DNA of 64,000 nt from Nitrobacter vulgaris (GCF_002028545.1 NZ_MWPQ01000044.1:1-64000); one strand, 5' to 3'; positions 54,164 through 63,847 are shown, counted from the first letter of the stretch. Translations and numbers: made by a program. Notes: generated from the letters alone by a model not told the origin.

Positions 54164-54865
54164 ATGTCCCAGACTTTTGTGCCGCGTCCTCTCGTTATCG
54201 CACCGTCGATCCTGGCCTCCGACTTCTCGAAGCTTGGCGAGGAGGTTCGCGCCGTCGATCAGGGGGGTGCCGATTGGATCCACCTCGACGTGATGGACGG
54301 CCATTTCGTGCCGAACATCTCCTACGGCCCCGATGTCATCAAGGCGATGCGCCCGCACACGAAGAAGATCTTCGATGCCCATCTGATGATCTCGCCGTGC
54401 GATCCTTACCTCGAAGCCTTCGCCAAGGCCGGTTGTGATCACATCACGGTTCACGTCGAAGCGGGGCCGCACCTGCACCGCTCGCTGCAGGCCATTCGCG
54501 CGCTCGGCAAGAAGGCGGGGGTCACACTCAATCCCGCGACGCCGCTCTCCACCATCGAATACGTGCTCGACATGGTCGATCTGGTGCTGGTGATGTCGGT
54601 CAACCCCGGTTTCGGTGGCCAGAAGTTCATCTCCTCGGCGGTCGGCAAGATTCGGGATTTGCGTACGATGATCGCTGGACGGCCGATCGATATCGAGGTT
54701 GACGGCGGAGTCGGACCCGACGTTGCGGGCGAACTTGGCGCCGCCGGCGCCAATGCCTTCGTGGCGGGCTCCGCGGTGTTCAAGGGCGGCACCATGGAGT
54801 CCTACAAGGCGAACATGGACGCGATCCGCAGCGCCGCCGCGGCAGCACGGGGCGAAGTGGTCTGA
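54164..54865 (+). CDS. rpe: Ribulose-phosphate 3-epimerase
   Basis: A 233-residue TIM-barrel enzyme interconverting ribulose 5-phosphate and xylulose 5-phosphate (pentose phosphate and Calvin cycles). From ATG 54164: [40 protein letters not shown] (metal ligands), [34 protein letters not shown] and [10 protein letters not shown]. All active-site motifs are present. The upstream in-frame extension is not conserved-looking. Confidence 0.96.
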   Translation: MSQTFVPRPLVIAPSILASDFSKLGEEVRAVDQGGADWIHLDVMDGHFVPNISYGPDVIKAMRPHTKKIFDAHLMISPCDPYLEAFAKAGCDHITVHVEAGPHLHRSLQAIRALGKKAGVTLNPATPLSTIEYVLDMVDLVLVMSVNPGFGGQKFISSAVGKIRDLRTMIAGRPIDIEVDGGVGPDVAGELGAAGANAFVAGSAVFKGGTMESYKANMDAIRSAAAAARGEVV

Positions 54866-55103
54866 CGCAAACGCCGGTACCGGCAGCGTATAGTTCTCGC
54901 CCGCGCCCGGAGCAGGAAGGGTTGCAAGTCCGCCTGCCCCGACGGCTTGCTCGCATCGGCAACATACAGCCTCGAGAATGCAGACAAAGCAGATCTCGCC
55001 GGCGGCAACTTGTTGCTGCGGATATGCAACGCCACGAGGAAAAGCCGTAGCTGAGTCGCTCCGTCGATTGACATCGACTTTGTTCCCCCTCAAACAGATC
55101 GGC

Positions 55104-55271
55104 GACGGTTCTCCCTCGGGAGATCAAAAGGGAACGTGGTGCGGGATCATCCTAACGCCACGGCTGCCCCCGCAACTGTAAGCGGTGAATCTGCGTCACA
55201 CGCCACTGGGATATCTCGGCCCCGGGAAGGCGACGCCAGGTAACGACCCGCGAGCCAGGAGACCTGCCGTC
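55104..55271 (+). ncRNA. Cobalamin riboswitch upstream of btuB
   Basis: It has the core order of the B12 aptamer: AAAAGGGAA (55126-55134) with GGTG after it, GCTGCCCCCGCAACTGTAAGC (in two parts, 55163-55183), CCACTG (55203-55208), GGGAAGG and the B12 box GCCAGGAGACCTGCC (55254-55268). The outer stem is GACGG/CCGTC. Adenosylcobalamin should repress the receptor gene 130 bp downstream. The 54866-55103 stretch before it has no gene. Confidence 0.93.
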
Positions 55272-55398
55272 AACCCGTGGTCACACGCGAAGATGTCAGT
55301 CGGGGACTACAGACATCCGCTTCATCGGCGCCGGCATAGGCTCCCGTGAAACCTCGTTCGCTGTGACGTGCCACCGACGTCCTGCCGAGGTTCCCTCC

Positions 55399-57483
55399 AT
55401 GTCCGCCTCCTCCTTGTCCGGGGTTTATCGCAGAAGCCTGCTTGCCTCCACCGTCCTCGCCTCGCTGGGATCGGTCGGCCTGACGACGCCTTCGTGCGCG
55501 CAGCAATCCGCCTCTCCCAATCTGCTGCCTCCGATCCGGATCGCGCCGCCGCCGGATAGAACGACAGATTCACGGCCGCCATCTCACCGCGCGGCGTCGC
55601 GATCGCGCCGTGTGGCCCGCTCCGCTCCTCGACACCCTCCTGTCACTGAGACGCCCGTTCCGGGCACGATGGGTTCGACCGTGGTCAGCCCCACGGGAGT
55701 GGTGACGCCTGCAAGGCAATTGGCAAGCTCCATCACCATCGTCACCGAGAAGGATATACAGACCCAGCAGTACCGCACCGTTCCGGATATCCTGAGGACG
55801 GCTCCCGGTCTGAATGTGTTGCAAGCCGGCGGACCGGGCGCCCAGACTTCGGTTTTCATGCGAGGCACGAACGCCAACCACACCAAGGTGATCCTCGACG
55901 GAATCGACATCGGCGATCCCGGCAACGCGAATGGCGCATTCGACTATGCGCATCTTCTTGCGGCGGACATTCAGCAGATGGAAATTCTTCGGGGCCCGCA
56001 AAGCGGACTCTATGGTTCCGACGCAATCGGCGGAGTGATCTCCATCATCACAAAAAAGGGCGAAGGTCCGCCGCGCGCCACCGCGTCAATCGAGTCCGGC
56101 TCGTTCAAAACGTTCAACCAGACGCTCGGATTGAGCGGCTCCGAAAAGAACTTCAACTACGCGGTCAACGTCGCCCATCTCCATGCCGGAGATGTTCCTG
56201 TCACACCGCCGGAGCTTCTCCCGCCCGGACGGCAAGCGATCGGAAACAACTATGACAACATGACCTATTCGACCAAGCTCGGCGTCGATCTCAATGAGAA
56301 TCTGACCGTCAATTCGGTGGTCCGCTATACTGACGCGATGCTGCTGTTCACGGGCGACGGTGGATTTCCAAGCACGCCCAACGCCACCCAGAGCACACAC
56401 GCCGTCCAGCAACTCTTCAACCGCGAAGAAGCCGTGTGGTCTCTGTTCGATGGGCGCGTCCAAAGCTACTTCGGTGTCAATTACACCAACAGCAGAGGCT
56501 ACGACGCAGGTCCCGGCAGTCCGGTCACGACCACCACGGGCGAGCGCCTCAAGTTTGACTGGCGCACGGTGGCCGAAATTGCGCGTGACAACCATCTGGT
56601 CTTCGGCGCCGAGCATCAGACCGATCGCATCGACACCACCGATCTTGCCGCCAAGAACGGCAACAAGGCAGGCTTCATCGAGTTGCAATCAGCTCTCGCG
56701 AACCGCCTTTTCCTCGTTGCGAATGTCCGCCAAGATTCCAACGACCTGTTCGGCGAGCGTATGACCTACCGGGTCGCACCGGCGATCATTGTTCCAATCA
56801 CGGAAACGAAACTGAAAGCAAGTTACGGCACGGGATTCAAGGCGCCTTCGCTGAGCCAGTTATTCCGGGACTTTCCAACCTTCAATTTCTTCGCCAATCG
56901 CAACCTGAAACCGGAAGATAGCCGCGGCTACGATGCCGGTTTCGAGCAACCTCTGTTCAACGATCGTGTGCGGTTCGGCTCGACTTACTTCCATAACGAC
57001 ATCACCAACCTGATCGACTACAATGCCACGTTCACATCGTTGGTGAACGTGAACAGCGCGACGACCGAAGGCACCGAAACTTTCGTTTCGGCACAGATCA
57101 CCGAGCGTTTCGGAATTCGCGCGGATTACACCTTCACCCGTGCCGTCAATGCCGCCACCGGCATGCAGCTGCTGCGCCGACCGAAGGAAAAGTGGAGCGC
57201 AACCGCGACCTGGCTCCCCCTCGATGCATTGACACTGTCGGCGACCGTGCTCCGCGTCAACGACTGGATTGATGTCACCCGCGACGGTTCAATCTCCGGA
57301 ATTGTAGCGCCGGGCTATACGCTGGTGAACTTGCGTGGCGACTATGCCGTCAATGACCAGGTCAAGGTATTCGGGCGGATCGATAATCTCTTTGATGCCC
57401 GCTACCAAAATCCGACCGGGTTCCTTGCGCCGGGCCTTGCGATTTTTGGCGGCATCCGGGTGGCAAGTTACGGGGTGCGATAA
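55399..57483 (+). CDS. btuB: TonB-dependent vitamin B12 receptor BtuB
   Basis: A 694-residue outer-membrane receptor from ATG 55399. The signal peptide ends near TTPSCAQ. A Pro/Arg-rich linker is followed by the plug (ASSITIVTEKDIQTQQYRTV, PDILRTAPGLNVLQAGG, VILDGIDIGDPGN, EILRGPQSGLYGSDAIGGVI) and the 22-strand barrel with an RYQNPTGFLAPG end. The upstream cobalamin riboswitch supports the B12 specificity. Cobalamin ABC genes are not in the window. Confidence 0.92.
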   Translation: MSASSLSGVYRRSLLASTVLASLGSVGLTTPSCAQQSASPNLLPPIRIAPPPDRTTDSRPPSHRAASRSRRVARSAPRHPPVTETPVPGTMGSTVVSPTGVVTPARQLASSITIVTEKDIQTQQYRTVPDILRTAPGLNVLQAGGPGAQTSVFMRGTNANHTKVILDGIDIGDPGNANGAFDYAHLLAADIQQMEILRGPQSGLYGSDAIGGVISIITKKGEGPPRATASIESGSFKTFNQTLGLSGSEKNFNYAVNVAHLHAGDVPVTPPELLPPGRQAIGNNYDNMTYSTKLGVDLNENLTVNSVVRYTDAMLLFTGDGGFPSTPNATQSTHAVQQLFNREEAVWSLFDGRVQSYFGVNYTNSRGYDAGPGSPVTTTTGERLKFDWRTVAEIARDNHLVFGAEHQTDRIDTTDLAAKNGNKAGFIELQSALANRLFLVANVRQDSNDLFGERMTYRVAPAIIVPITETKLKASYGTGFKAPSLSQLFRDFPTFNFFANRNLKPEDSRGYDAGFEQPLFNDRVRFGSTYFHNDITNLIDYNATFTSLVNVNSATTEGTETFVSAQITERFGIRADYTFTRAVNAATGMQLLRRPKEKWSATATWLPLDALTLSATVLRVNDWIDVTRDGSISGIVAPGYTLVNLRGDYAVNDQVKVFGRIDNLFDARYQNPTGFLAPGLAIFGGIRVASYGVR

Positions 57484-57560
57484 CTCTCGACCTCTTCCCG
57501 ACGAGGAGAAGTGAAAAGGCGGCGGGAGTCCACGCAACAAAGGGGTTCGCTAAAACTATT

Positions 57561-57599
57561 CCGGCTTTGATGAATCAAAGCCGGGCCTTTAGCTTTTTG
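57561..57599 (+). terminator. Terminator after btuB
   Basis: CCGGCTTTGAT-GA-ATCAAAGCCGG, a perfect 11-bp stem, followed by GCCTTTAGCTTTTTG. It lies 78 bp after the btuB stop. Confidence 0.75.
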
Positions 57600-57681
57600 T
57601 TTTGACGTGCTTTCTTTACACGAACAGGTCATTCATCCTCGGGTCAAGCCCGAGGATATGCTTCGCTCGAAACGCTGTAGT

Positions 57682-58275
57682 CTAATCGATCGGCCGTCCA
57701 GTCAGGGCAACGAGCTCGCGCACGAGACGATCGGACATCTGGCCGGTCACCGGCATCCGGCGAGCCTGCTCGAACTTCCGGATCGCCGCCTGGGTTTCGG
57801 GCCCGGCCGTTCCTGTCGGCTTAAATTGACCATAGCCATATTCCGTCAATATCCGCTGCACGGCGGCGACGCGGCGATTCGCATTGATAAGATCGGCGAC
57901 GGGATCGCTATGCGACCCAGTCGTTTTGACGGGATTGGTGGGCGCTTCTCCCGCACTCGCGTGCTGTTCTGTTGTCCCCGTCTGATCCGCCTCGACTGGT
58001 CGAGGCCGCGGCAGCGGATTGCTCTGTTGCACCAGTGGCATGGTGACAGCCGATCCAAATATCGGCGACGGATGATGGCCGGCCTGCAGGAACATGGCGT
58101 TCGTGACGATCGCACCGATGGCGGTAAAAGCCAGGCACCCGGCAACCAGATCTTTCGGGCTATGCAGGAGCACGCGCATCGCGAGACCGCGTTCCTCGTC
58201 AACTTCGCTCTTCCTGGTTGCCACGCTGCGGCGGCGTGGCCGCATCACACCCTCTTCAACAATTTTTCTAGGCAC
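57682..58275 (-). CDS. Membrane-anchored peptidoglycan-binding-domain protein
   Basis: A 197-residue protein. A basic cytoplasmic N-terminus is followed by one transmembrane helix (VAGCLAFTAIGAIVTNAMFL, about residues 43-63), a Pro-rich linker, and a C-terminal peptidoglycan-binding domain (AAVQRILTEYGYGQFKPTGT, AGPETQAAIRKFEQARRMPV, TGQMSDRLVRELVALTG). It overlaps the histidine kinase gene by 8 bp, so it may report on, or be controlled with, the kinase. Confidence 0.83.
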   Translation of the reverse strand: MPRKIVEEGVMRPRRRSVATRKSEVDEERGLAMRVLLHSPKDLVAGCLAFTAIGAIVTNAMFLQAGHHPSPIFGSAVTMPLVQQSNPLPRPRPVEADQTGTTEQHASAGEAPTNPVKTTGSHSDPVADLINANRRVAAVQRILTEYGYGQFKPTGTAGPETQAAIRKFEQARRMPVTGQMSDRLVRELVALTGRPID

Positions 58276-60097
58276 TCTTCCTCACCCGGTAATCTTGATC
58301 CTGCTTGCCGGAGCGGGAGGCCGGCGTCAGCGTCGCGATGTTATTCGATGACGACTCCGCGTCGGGCACGAGTATCAGCGGCAACATGACGGTTACCGTG
58401 GTCCCCTCTTGTACCTTGCTCTGCACATCGATCTCGCCCTGGTGCAACACAACCAGACTCTTGACGATCGACAATCCAAGTCCAGTCCCTTCCTGACGTC
58501 GTTGATAGGTCTTCCCCGCCTGGAAGAAGGGGTCGCCGATCCTCTTAAGATCTTCCTGCGCGATGCCGACGCCGTTGTCCATCACACGCAGCGCCATGCG
58601 CGATCCTTCGACGCGGGCCGAGATCGTGACGCGGCCGCCCCGCTCCGTGAATTTGATGGCATTCGATACCAGATTCAGAACGATTTGTTTGAACGCGCGC
58701 GGATCGCCAATCATCTGCGGCAAATTTTCCGGAACGCGCGTGACCAGTTCAATACCGTTGTCGCGCGCCTTGAGCGCGAGCAGATTGCTCCCGTTGAGCA
58801 GCACCTCGCGCGGCGTGAACGGCTCGGGCAATATCTCGAAATTCCCGGACTCCATTTTCGACATATCGAGAATGCTGTTGACCACCGATAATAGATGCTG
58901 GCCGGAGTCGTTAATGAGCTGGGCATACTCCTTGCGGCGCGTGGCATCGAGCGGCAACCTCGCTTCCTGAACGATCATCTCTGAAAATCCGATGATGGCA
59001 TTGAGCGGCGTTCGCAGTTCGTGGCTCATTGTCGCGAGAAACCGTGTCTTGGCAGCGTCAGCACGTTCGGCCGTGGTGCGCGCCATATCCAGCGCGTGCT
59101 CCTGCTGCTTCCGGTCGGTGACGTCCCGCATCACCGCGACGACTTCGGGTTCGGCCAAGGAGGACGGCTCAAGCGGTCGGCACCGCATTTCCACCCATAT
59201 GAAATCCCCCGAAGATCGCGCCTCTGATTTCGCACCAGATGCGACGTCGCGCCTGAGTCTGAATTCGACGCTTTGGGCATCCTTGCCAAGTGCAGCCGCC
59301 GCGAGCGCCGTAAGATAGGCTGGGCGATCAGCGACGTGGACCCGATCGAACAGACCATGGTCCTGTAACTCCGACACCGGCACGCCAAGCAGGGCTTCCG
59401 CGGCCGGCGAAATAAACTGCACGGCGCCGTTGCGCCGGTGACGCGAAATCACGTCGCACATGTGGCGCGCCAGCAGGCGATAACGGTCTTCCTCGACGTT
59501 CAGCAGTGAGGCGCCGGTACGCATCAGCGCTTCGTAACCAAACGCCACTCCGGCAGCATAAAGCATGGCGGACGCAATACCGAACGCCATGAAAACACTA
59601 TGCGCCGCCACGCCGGCATCGGGCAGTGGCAAAACATCAAAATAACTCATCGCGATCAGCGCGAGCACGCACGACACTGCAAGCATCGCGGCGAAGGCGA
59701 CGACACGGCGGGACGCGGACAGCGCCGCCTCCAGCGGAATCACAACGGGCCAGACGGCAGCGAACGATTCAATCCCACCGGTCGGGAGCGCGATCATCAT
59801 GACGAGACCGGCGAGCGCGATCGACGACAGCACGTGGGCGCCTTCGTAGCGGCCGGTGCGTGACAGGAAATAGGACAACAAAATCGGCACGACGAGCCAG
59901 GCGAAAGCCACCACTTCCAGTGCCGTCGGTGCACCGCGGATCGCCAGATACATCGGAAACGCCGCGAGCGCGACGAGGCTGCCGAGCAGCCGCGGCCCCA
60001 TGAAGGTTCGATGCCGCGCCCGCGTCAACGCGTCGTATCGCGCCGATGGATGCAGCAACGCGTCGAGACGGTCCTGGATAATGGTCAATGCGGTCAC
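58268..60097 (-). CDS. Membrane-bound PAS sensor histidine kinase
   Basis: A 609-residue sensor kinase with about six transmembrane segments (residues 35-190). A PAS domain follows (DRYRLLARHMCDVISRHRRN to HALDMARTT, about 205-335), then HisKA with His near residue 357 in LATMSHELRTPLNAIIGFSE. The HATPase domain has LVSNAIKFTERGG, VMDNGVGIAQEDL and GTGLGLSIVKSLVVLHQGEI. The sequence resembles DivJ/PleC-type kinases of alphaproteobacteria, which control cell cycle and polarity, but this is not certain. No response regulator adjoins. Confidence 0.9.
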   Translation of the reverse strand: MTALTIIQDRLDALLHPSARYDALTRARHRTFMGPRLLGSLVALAAFPMYLAIRGAPTALEVVAFAWLVVPILLSYFLSRTGRYEGAHVLSSIALAGLVMMIALPTGGIESFAAVWPVVIPLEAALSASRRVVAFAAMLAVSCVLALIAMSYFDVLPLPDAGVAAHSVFMAFGIASAMLYAAGVAFGYEALMRTGASLLNVEEDRYRLLARHMCDVISRHRRNGAVQFISPAAEALLGVPVSELQDHGLFDRVHVADRPAYLTALAAAALGKDAQSVEFRLRRDVASGAKSEARSSGDFIWVEMRCRPLEPSSLAEPEVVAVMRDVTDRKQQEHALDMARTTAERADAAKTRFLATMSHELRTPLNAIIGFSEMIVQEARLPLDATRRKEYAQLINDSGQHLLSVVNSILDMSKMESGNFEILPEPFTPREVLLNGSNLLALKARDNGIELVTRVPENLPQMIGDPRAFKQIVLNLVSNAIKFTERGGRVTISARVEGSRMALRVMDNGVGIAQEDLKRIGDPFFQAGKTYQRRQEGTGLGLSIVKSLVVLHQGEIDVQSKVQEGTTVTVMLPLILVPDAESSSNNIATLTPASRSGKQDQDYRVRKSA

Positions 60098-60514
60098 GTT
60101 GCTTGCGCTTCAGCTGACGTCGTATCCGACGCGCCGGAACGCCTCCATTTGTGGGTTCAACGTGTCAGAGTGAACTTAAGCGAACACTAAAGTGCAGCTC
60201 TCTGCGTCACGAAACAGCACACACGGATGGCTCTTTGTCGCCTTGCAACGCCTTCATCGGTGCGAATGGTGAACGCAAGGTTTCCGCCACCATATACGGA
60301 CGACGCCGAGGATCGGCGTCGCGTCTGGCGACCGCGTTTCGCACACGCATCAATCGAAAATTTACGCCGAATCAAATTCTGCCGCCGTTTGCGGGATTTT
60401 TGTTTGCCCGGACGCGTCGAGCAAACGGGGGATTCAGGACCATTTGATAGGGAAAGGACAGATTGCGGAATTCAACGCAACGTGACGAAGATCAAAAACG
60501 CATAGGGACGCGAC
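60098..60514. other. Gene-free region between the kinase and the DUF5330 gene
   Basis: About 417 bp with the divergent promoters of both neighbours. A perfect hairpin CGACGCCGA-GGA-TCGGCGTCG lies at 60301-60321. Nothing else is seen. Confidence 0.5.
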
Positions 60515-60931
60515 ATGTTTTTCCTGCTTCGCATGGCATTCTGGCTCGGGCTCGTGCTCGTGCTGCTGCCGAGGGATGAGGCGCCCGAGGCGAACAAGGC
60601 ACCCAAGATTGGGGCTTCCGACGCTGTATCGGCCGCCACAGCCGCCGTATCGGATATGAGTCAATTCTGCACACGTCAGCCGGGCGTCTGCGAGGTCGGG
60701 GGCCAGGCTGCCTCCGCAATCGGCCAGCGCGCGCAGGACGGCGCGAGAAAGCTCTACCGGATCATCACCGAGAAACGCCCTCCCGACCATACGGGGTCGA
60801 TCGACGGCGTTCCCTCCGTCGAAACGGCGGATTCCGGCGACGTGCAGCATGACACCTTGACGCCGGAGGATCTGCAGGCGGAATGGCGTCTCGCTGCTCC
60901 GAAAACCGTCCCGAGGGAACAATTCCCATAG
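60515..60931 (+). CDS. DUF5330 family protein
   Basis: A 138-residue protein with an N-terminal transmembrane/signal segment (MFFLLRMAFWLGLVLVLLPR). The conserved region is AATAAVSDMSQFCTRQPGVC, then EVGGQAASAIGQRAQDGARK, with two cysteines. Common and uncharacterised in Rhizobiales. Followed by sufE 76 bp later on the same strand. Confidence 0.8.
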   Translation: MFFLLRMAFWLGLVLVLLPRDEAPEANKAPKIGASDAVSAATAAVSDMSQFCTRQPGVCEVGGQAASAIGQRAQDGARKLYRIITEKRPPDHTGSIDGVPSVETADSGDVQHDTLTPEDLQAEWRLAAPKTVPREQFP

Positions 60932-61007
60932 ATCGCCGGGTCCATATCGATTTTATGTCTCCATGGCCTTATATTAGTCGGCTGGGACACATTACACATG
61001 AGCCGTG

Positions 61008-61439
61008 ATGACGACGATCGACGAGATCAGGGACAACTTTGAGCTTCTGGAAGAGTGGGACGACCGCTACCGGTACGTCATCGAACTCGGACGCACCCTT
61101 GAGCCCATGAGCGAGGCCGAGCACTCCGCGGCGAATAAGGTGCAGGGCTGCGCCAGTCAGGTCTGGCTGTCGCTCAAAGCCGGTCGCGGCGCTGACAGCC
61201 ACCCGGTGCTGACCTATGTCGGCGACAGCGACGCGCATATCGTGCGCGGGCTGATTGCGATCCTGCTCACGCTTTTTTCCGGCAGGAAGCCACAGGACAT
61301 TCTGGACACCGACGCGATCGCCGTCTTCGACGGCCTTGGCTTCCGCGAGCATCTCACGCCGCAACGCTCCAACGGGCTGCGCGCGATGGTTGAGCGCATT
61401 CGCAGGGACGCGCGCGAAGCGCTGGCTGCCGCAGCCTGA
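61008..61439 (+). CDS. sufE: SufE-family sulfur acceptor protein
   Basis: A 143-residue Fe-S cluster assembly protein from ATG 61008. The sulfur-accepting cysteine is Cys48 in NKVQGCASQVWLSLKAG. VIELGRTLEPMSE and the C-terminal FREHLTPQRSNGLRAMVERI are standard SufE segments. It accepts persulfide from SufS, which is not in the window. Confidence 0.93.
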   Translation: MTTIDEIRDNFELLEEWDDRYRYVIELGRTLEPMSEAEHSAANKVQGCASQVWLSLKAGRGADSHPVLTYVGDSDAHIVRGLIAILLTLFSGRKPQDILDTDAIAVFDGLGFREHLTPQRSNGLRAMVERIRRDAREALAAAA

Positions 61440-61524
61440 GGCTGGTTTTCGCCTTTCGAATTTCGGGCAAGAGGAAATGCGGATCGCGCGAACGACGCGC
61501 GATCCCACTTCGCTCGAAAACGCT

Positions 61525-62142
61525 CTAACCGCTCGTGAACCTTGCATCGCTTGCCAGCCACGTCCGGACGTGGGCGCTCGTTTCTGCACGCGCGTGGAGA
61601 CCGTAGTGCCTCGCCAGCCTGTCCAGTGCCAGTTGCAGCACGACTTTCGCCGATCGCGGGGGCCACCCGCGTTCACGCTCGACATCTTCGAGACCGCGAA
61701 GAAAGCAGCAGACGTCCATTAACAAGCCGGAAAATTCCGGTCCGCATGCTTCCAGCGCCAGCCGCACGCGCTGCCGCGCAGCAACGATCAGATCGGTCAT
61801 CTCACAGGCGCCGGCTCCGGACCCGCGCCCTCCGGTCGGCGCCGACCAGTTCGAGGTCACCCGCGGCGTGAGATTCCCCCGCGTAAAATCCGCGCGCAAT
61901 CTTTCGCCGGCCGCGAACTGATTGGGGCTGATCATGGCGCGTCCATCGCGACCCTTACGGCGCGCCAGCCAGGCGAGAGGGCTCTCGCTGTCGTTGGCCA
62001 TCACGGTCGCAATGCCTGCGTCGGTCACGATCTCGCGCTCGGCGAGCGCGAGATGCTGCGCGCGAAACCGGTCCACGATTTCAACCGGCCGCTCTTTCGG
62101 GCGACGCGACGATTTACTACTGCCGCGATTAGATGCCGTCAT
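61525..62142 (-). CDS. DUF6456 family protein
   Basis: A 205-residue protein with SPLAWLARRKGRDGRAMISP, then NQFAAGERLRADFTRGNLTP RVTSNW near residues 55-100, and a helical C-terminal part (LDRLARHYGLHARAETSAHV). This matches DUF6456, found as a DNA-binding-type domain in Rhizobiales. It overlaps the upstream DnaA-like gene by 4 bp; the two are probably one functional unit. Confidence 0.82.
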   Translation of the reverse strand: MTASNRGSSKSSRRPKERPVEIVDRFRAQHLALAEREIVTDAGIATVMANDSESPLAWLARRKGRDGRAMISPNQFAAGERLRADFTRGNLTPRVTSNWSAPTGGRGSGAGACEMTDLIVAARQRVRLALEACGPEFSGLLMDVCCFLRGLEDVERERGWPPRSAKVVLQLALDRLARHYGLHARAETSAHVRTWLASDARFTSG

Positions 62143-62513
62143 CGGATGGTCCGTCGAGGCGTTCGCCGCAAACCGTGCACATCGCTTCGATGTGCTGCGA
62201 GCCGGCGATCAAGTCTGAGGTCATCGCGGCTATCTTCCACGACGCGGCATGCATGCGAGACCGTGGTGCGATCACGATCGAAGGCGCGGCCGATTGCCTC
62301 GAAACTCAACGCAAAACCAACGTGCGCCAGATACATGGCGACCTGTCGGGCATAGGCGGCGTGCGGCGCGCCGCGGGTCGGCGATATCATCGCCGCAGCA
62401 TCGAGACCAAATTCTCCGGCGACCAGTCGCGCGATATCGTGACAGACCAGCCTTGCCGAGGTTCGCGACCGCCGGCGGGATGTGGGTGGAGTGGACGGAT
62501 AGGTCAAAAGCAT
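62139..62513 (-). CDS. DnaA-domain-IV-like helix-turn-helix protein
   Basis: A 124-residue protein whose core (RQVAMYLAHVGFALSFEAIG, RAFDRDRTTVSHACRVVED) copies the DNA-binding domain IV of DnaA, including the DRTTVSHA signature. It has no ATPase domain, so it cannot initiate replication itself. It may bind DnaA-box-like sites as a regulator. A palindrome lies 11 bp upstream of its start. Confidence 0.85.
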   Translation of the reverse strand: MLLTYPSTPPTSRRRSRTSARLVCHDIARLVAGEFGLDAAAMISPTRGAPHAAYARQVAMYLAHVGFALSFEAIGRAFDRDRTTVSHACRVVEDSRDDLRLDRRLAAHRSDVHGLRRTPRRTIR

Positions 62514-62523
62514 GGAGCAGGCC

Positions 62524-62554
62524 CCTCTAGGAAAATAATCATATATCCTAGAGG
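62524..62554. promoter_or_regulatory. Palindrome upstream of the DnaA-like regulator
   Basis: CCTCTAGGA-N13-TCCTAGAGG, perfect 9-bp arms in an AT-rich local context (62531-62548), 11 bp from the start codon of the minus-strand gene. Spacing and symmetry suit a dimeric regulator covering the promoter. Confidence 0.65.
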
Positions 62555-62654
62555 TTGTTCTCTACCCGGGGATAGCATTTTTTCGGTAAAATTTGAAAGC
62601 CGAAGGTATCGCCAAGGAACGGTTTTGGATAATATTCCCAATATTGTACTTTAC

Positions 62655-63649
62655 GGACCCACTTTTCTAGGGTAGGATTAGCTCAATCAAGAGGTTGAGC
62701 CATGACTTCCGTCCTATCCGCCAAGCATTTCCACGATGAAGCCGCTGCCTACAAATATCTTGAGGCGCGCATTTGGGCTAATGGCCGCTCCTGCCCGCAT
62801 TGCGGGGTTGTGGATCGCAGTTCGAAAATGGAAGGCGAAAGCACCCGGATAGGCGTTTACAAGTGCTACGCCTGCCGTAAGCAGTTTAGCGTAAAGGTCG
62901 GCACCGTATTTGAGTCCAGCCACGTTAAATTGCACATCTGGCTTCAGGCTGTTGCGCTGCTTTCGGCCTCCAAGAAAGGCATGAGTGCGAACCAACTCCA
63001 CCGCATTCTTGGCGTGTCCCTCAAGACCGCGTGGTTCATGGGACATCGCATCCGAGAGGCGATGCGCGACGGCGATCTTGCACCAATGGGCGGCGCTGGC
63101 CAGATAGTTGAAGCTGACGAAACCTACTTCGGCCCGACCGAGGAAAAGAAGATGTCGCCGCAGCGAAAGGGGCGTCCCTTCACCAAGGGTGGTCGTACCG
63201 GCCCATCAAGCAAGCGCGCAATTGTCTCACTTGTACAGCGCGGCGGTAAGGTCCGGTCATTCCACGTTGAGAACGCCGATAAGAGCACCGTGGCGAAGAT
63301 CGTCGCTGAGAATATCGCTCACGAGACCCGTCTGCACACCGACGAAAGCCGCCTTTATGTTGAGGTTGGGACCGCGTTCGCTTCGCACGAAACCGTGAAG
63401 CACAGCGCCAAAGAATACGTTCGCGGTGACGTTCACACCAATACCATTGAAGGCGTGTTCTCTATCTTCAAGCGCGGCATGAAGGGTAACTACCAGCACT
63501 GTAAAGAGAAGCATCTGCATCGTTATCTTGCGGAATTCGATTTCCGTTACAACAACCGCGTCAAGTTGGGCATTGACGATGTGGCGCGCGCTGACATCGC
63601 GCTTAAAGGTATCGTTGGGAAGCGCCTAACCTATCGAACGACTAATTGA
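62655..63649 (+). mobile_element. IS1595-family insertion sequence (left part and transposase)
   Basis: The element probably starts near 62655, just before GGACCCACTTTTCTAGGG, and continues rightwards past the transposase into passenger genes. The right terminal repeat is not identified and may lie beyond the window, so the end given is the transposase stop. Confidence 0.55.
62702..63649 (+). CDS. IS1595-family transposase
   Basis: A 315-residue transposase. The N-terminal zinc-ribbon has CPHCGVVDRSSK...CYACRKQF (Cys near 31, 34, 57, 60). The DDE-type ISXO2-like domain has VEADETYFG near residue 136, LHTDESRLYVE near 215, and HTNTIEGVFSIFKRGMKGNY near 250. A conserved end RYLAEFDFRYNNR follows. 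It appears intact. The ribosome site AGAGG lies inside a small hairpin (GCTCAA at 62681, TTGAGC at 62695). Confidence 0.93.
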   Translation: MTSVLSAKHFHDEAAAYKYLEARIWANGRSCPHCGVVDRSSKMEGESTRIGVYKCYACRKQFSVKVGTVFESSHVKLHIWLQAVALLSASKKGMSANQLHRILGVSLKTAWFMGHRIREAMRDGDLAPMGGAGQIVEADETYFGPTEEKKMSPQRKGRPFTKGGRTGPSSKRAIVSLVQRGGKVRSFHVENADKSTVAKIVAENIAHETRLHTDESRLYVEVGTAFASHETVKHSAKEYVRGDVHTNTIEGVFSIFKRGMKGNYQHCKEKHLHRYLAEFDFRYNNRVKLGIDDVARADIALKGIVGKRLTYRTTN

Positions 63650-63661
63650 GGAAGGCCTGCG

Positions 63662-63847
63662 ATGGCTAAGAAGCCAAAAGCTCGAAAAGCTCCGGCTAAA
63701 ACAGATGATGAGAGCAAGCAAAAAGAGCAATCCGCGCGGTTCATAAAGGCCGCGCGGGAAATTGGCGTTGATGAAAGCGGGAAAGAGTTTGAACGGGCAA
63801 TTAAAAAGATAGTTCCGTCCAAGAAGACATCTAGTCGTGGAGCTTAG
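63662..63847 (+). CDS. Small lysine-rich passenger protein of the IS
   Basis: A 61-residue basic protein (MAKKPKARKAPAKTDDESKQ, then SARFIKAAREIGVDESGKEF). It starts 12 bp after the transposase stop with GAGGAAGG upstream. The shape is that of a small accessory gene carried by IS1595-type elements. Overlaps the convergent gene by 17 bp. Confidence 0.6.
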   Translation: MAKKPKARKAPAKTDDESKQKEQSARFIKAAREIGVDESGKEFERAIKKIVPSKKTSSRGA

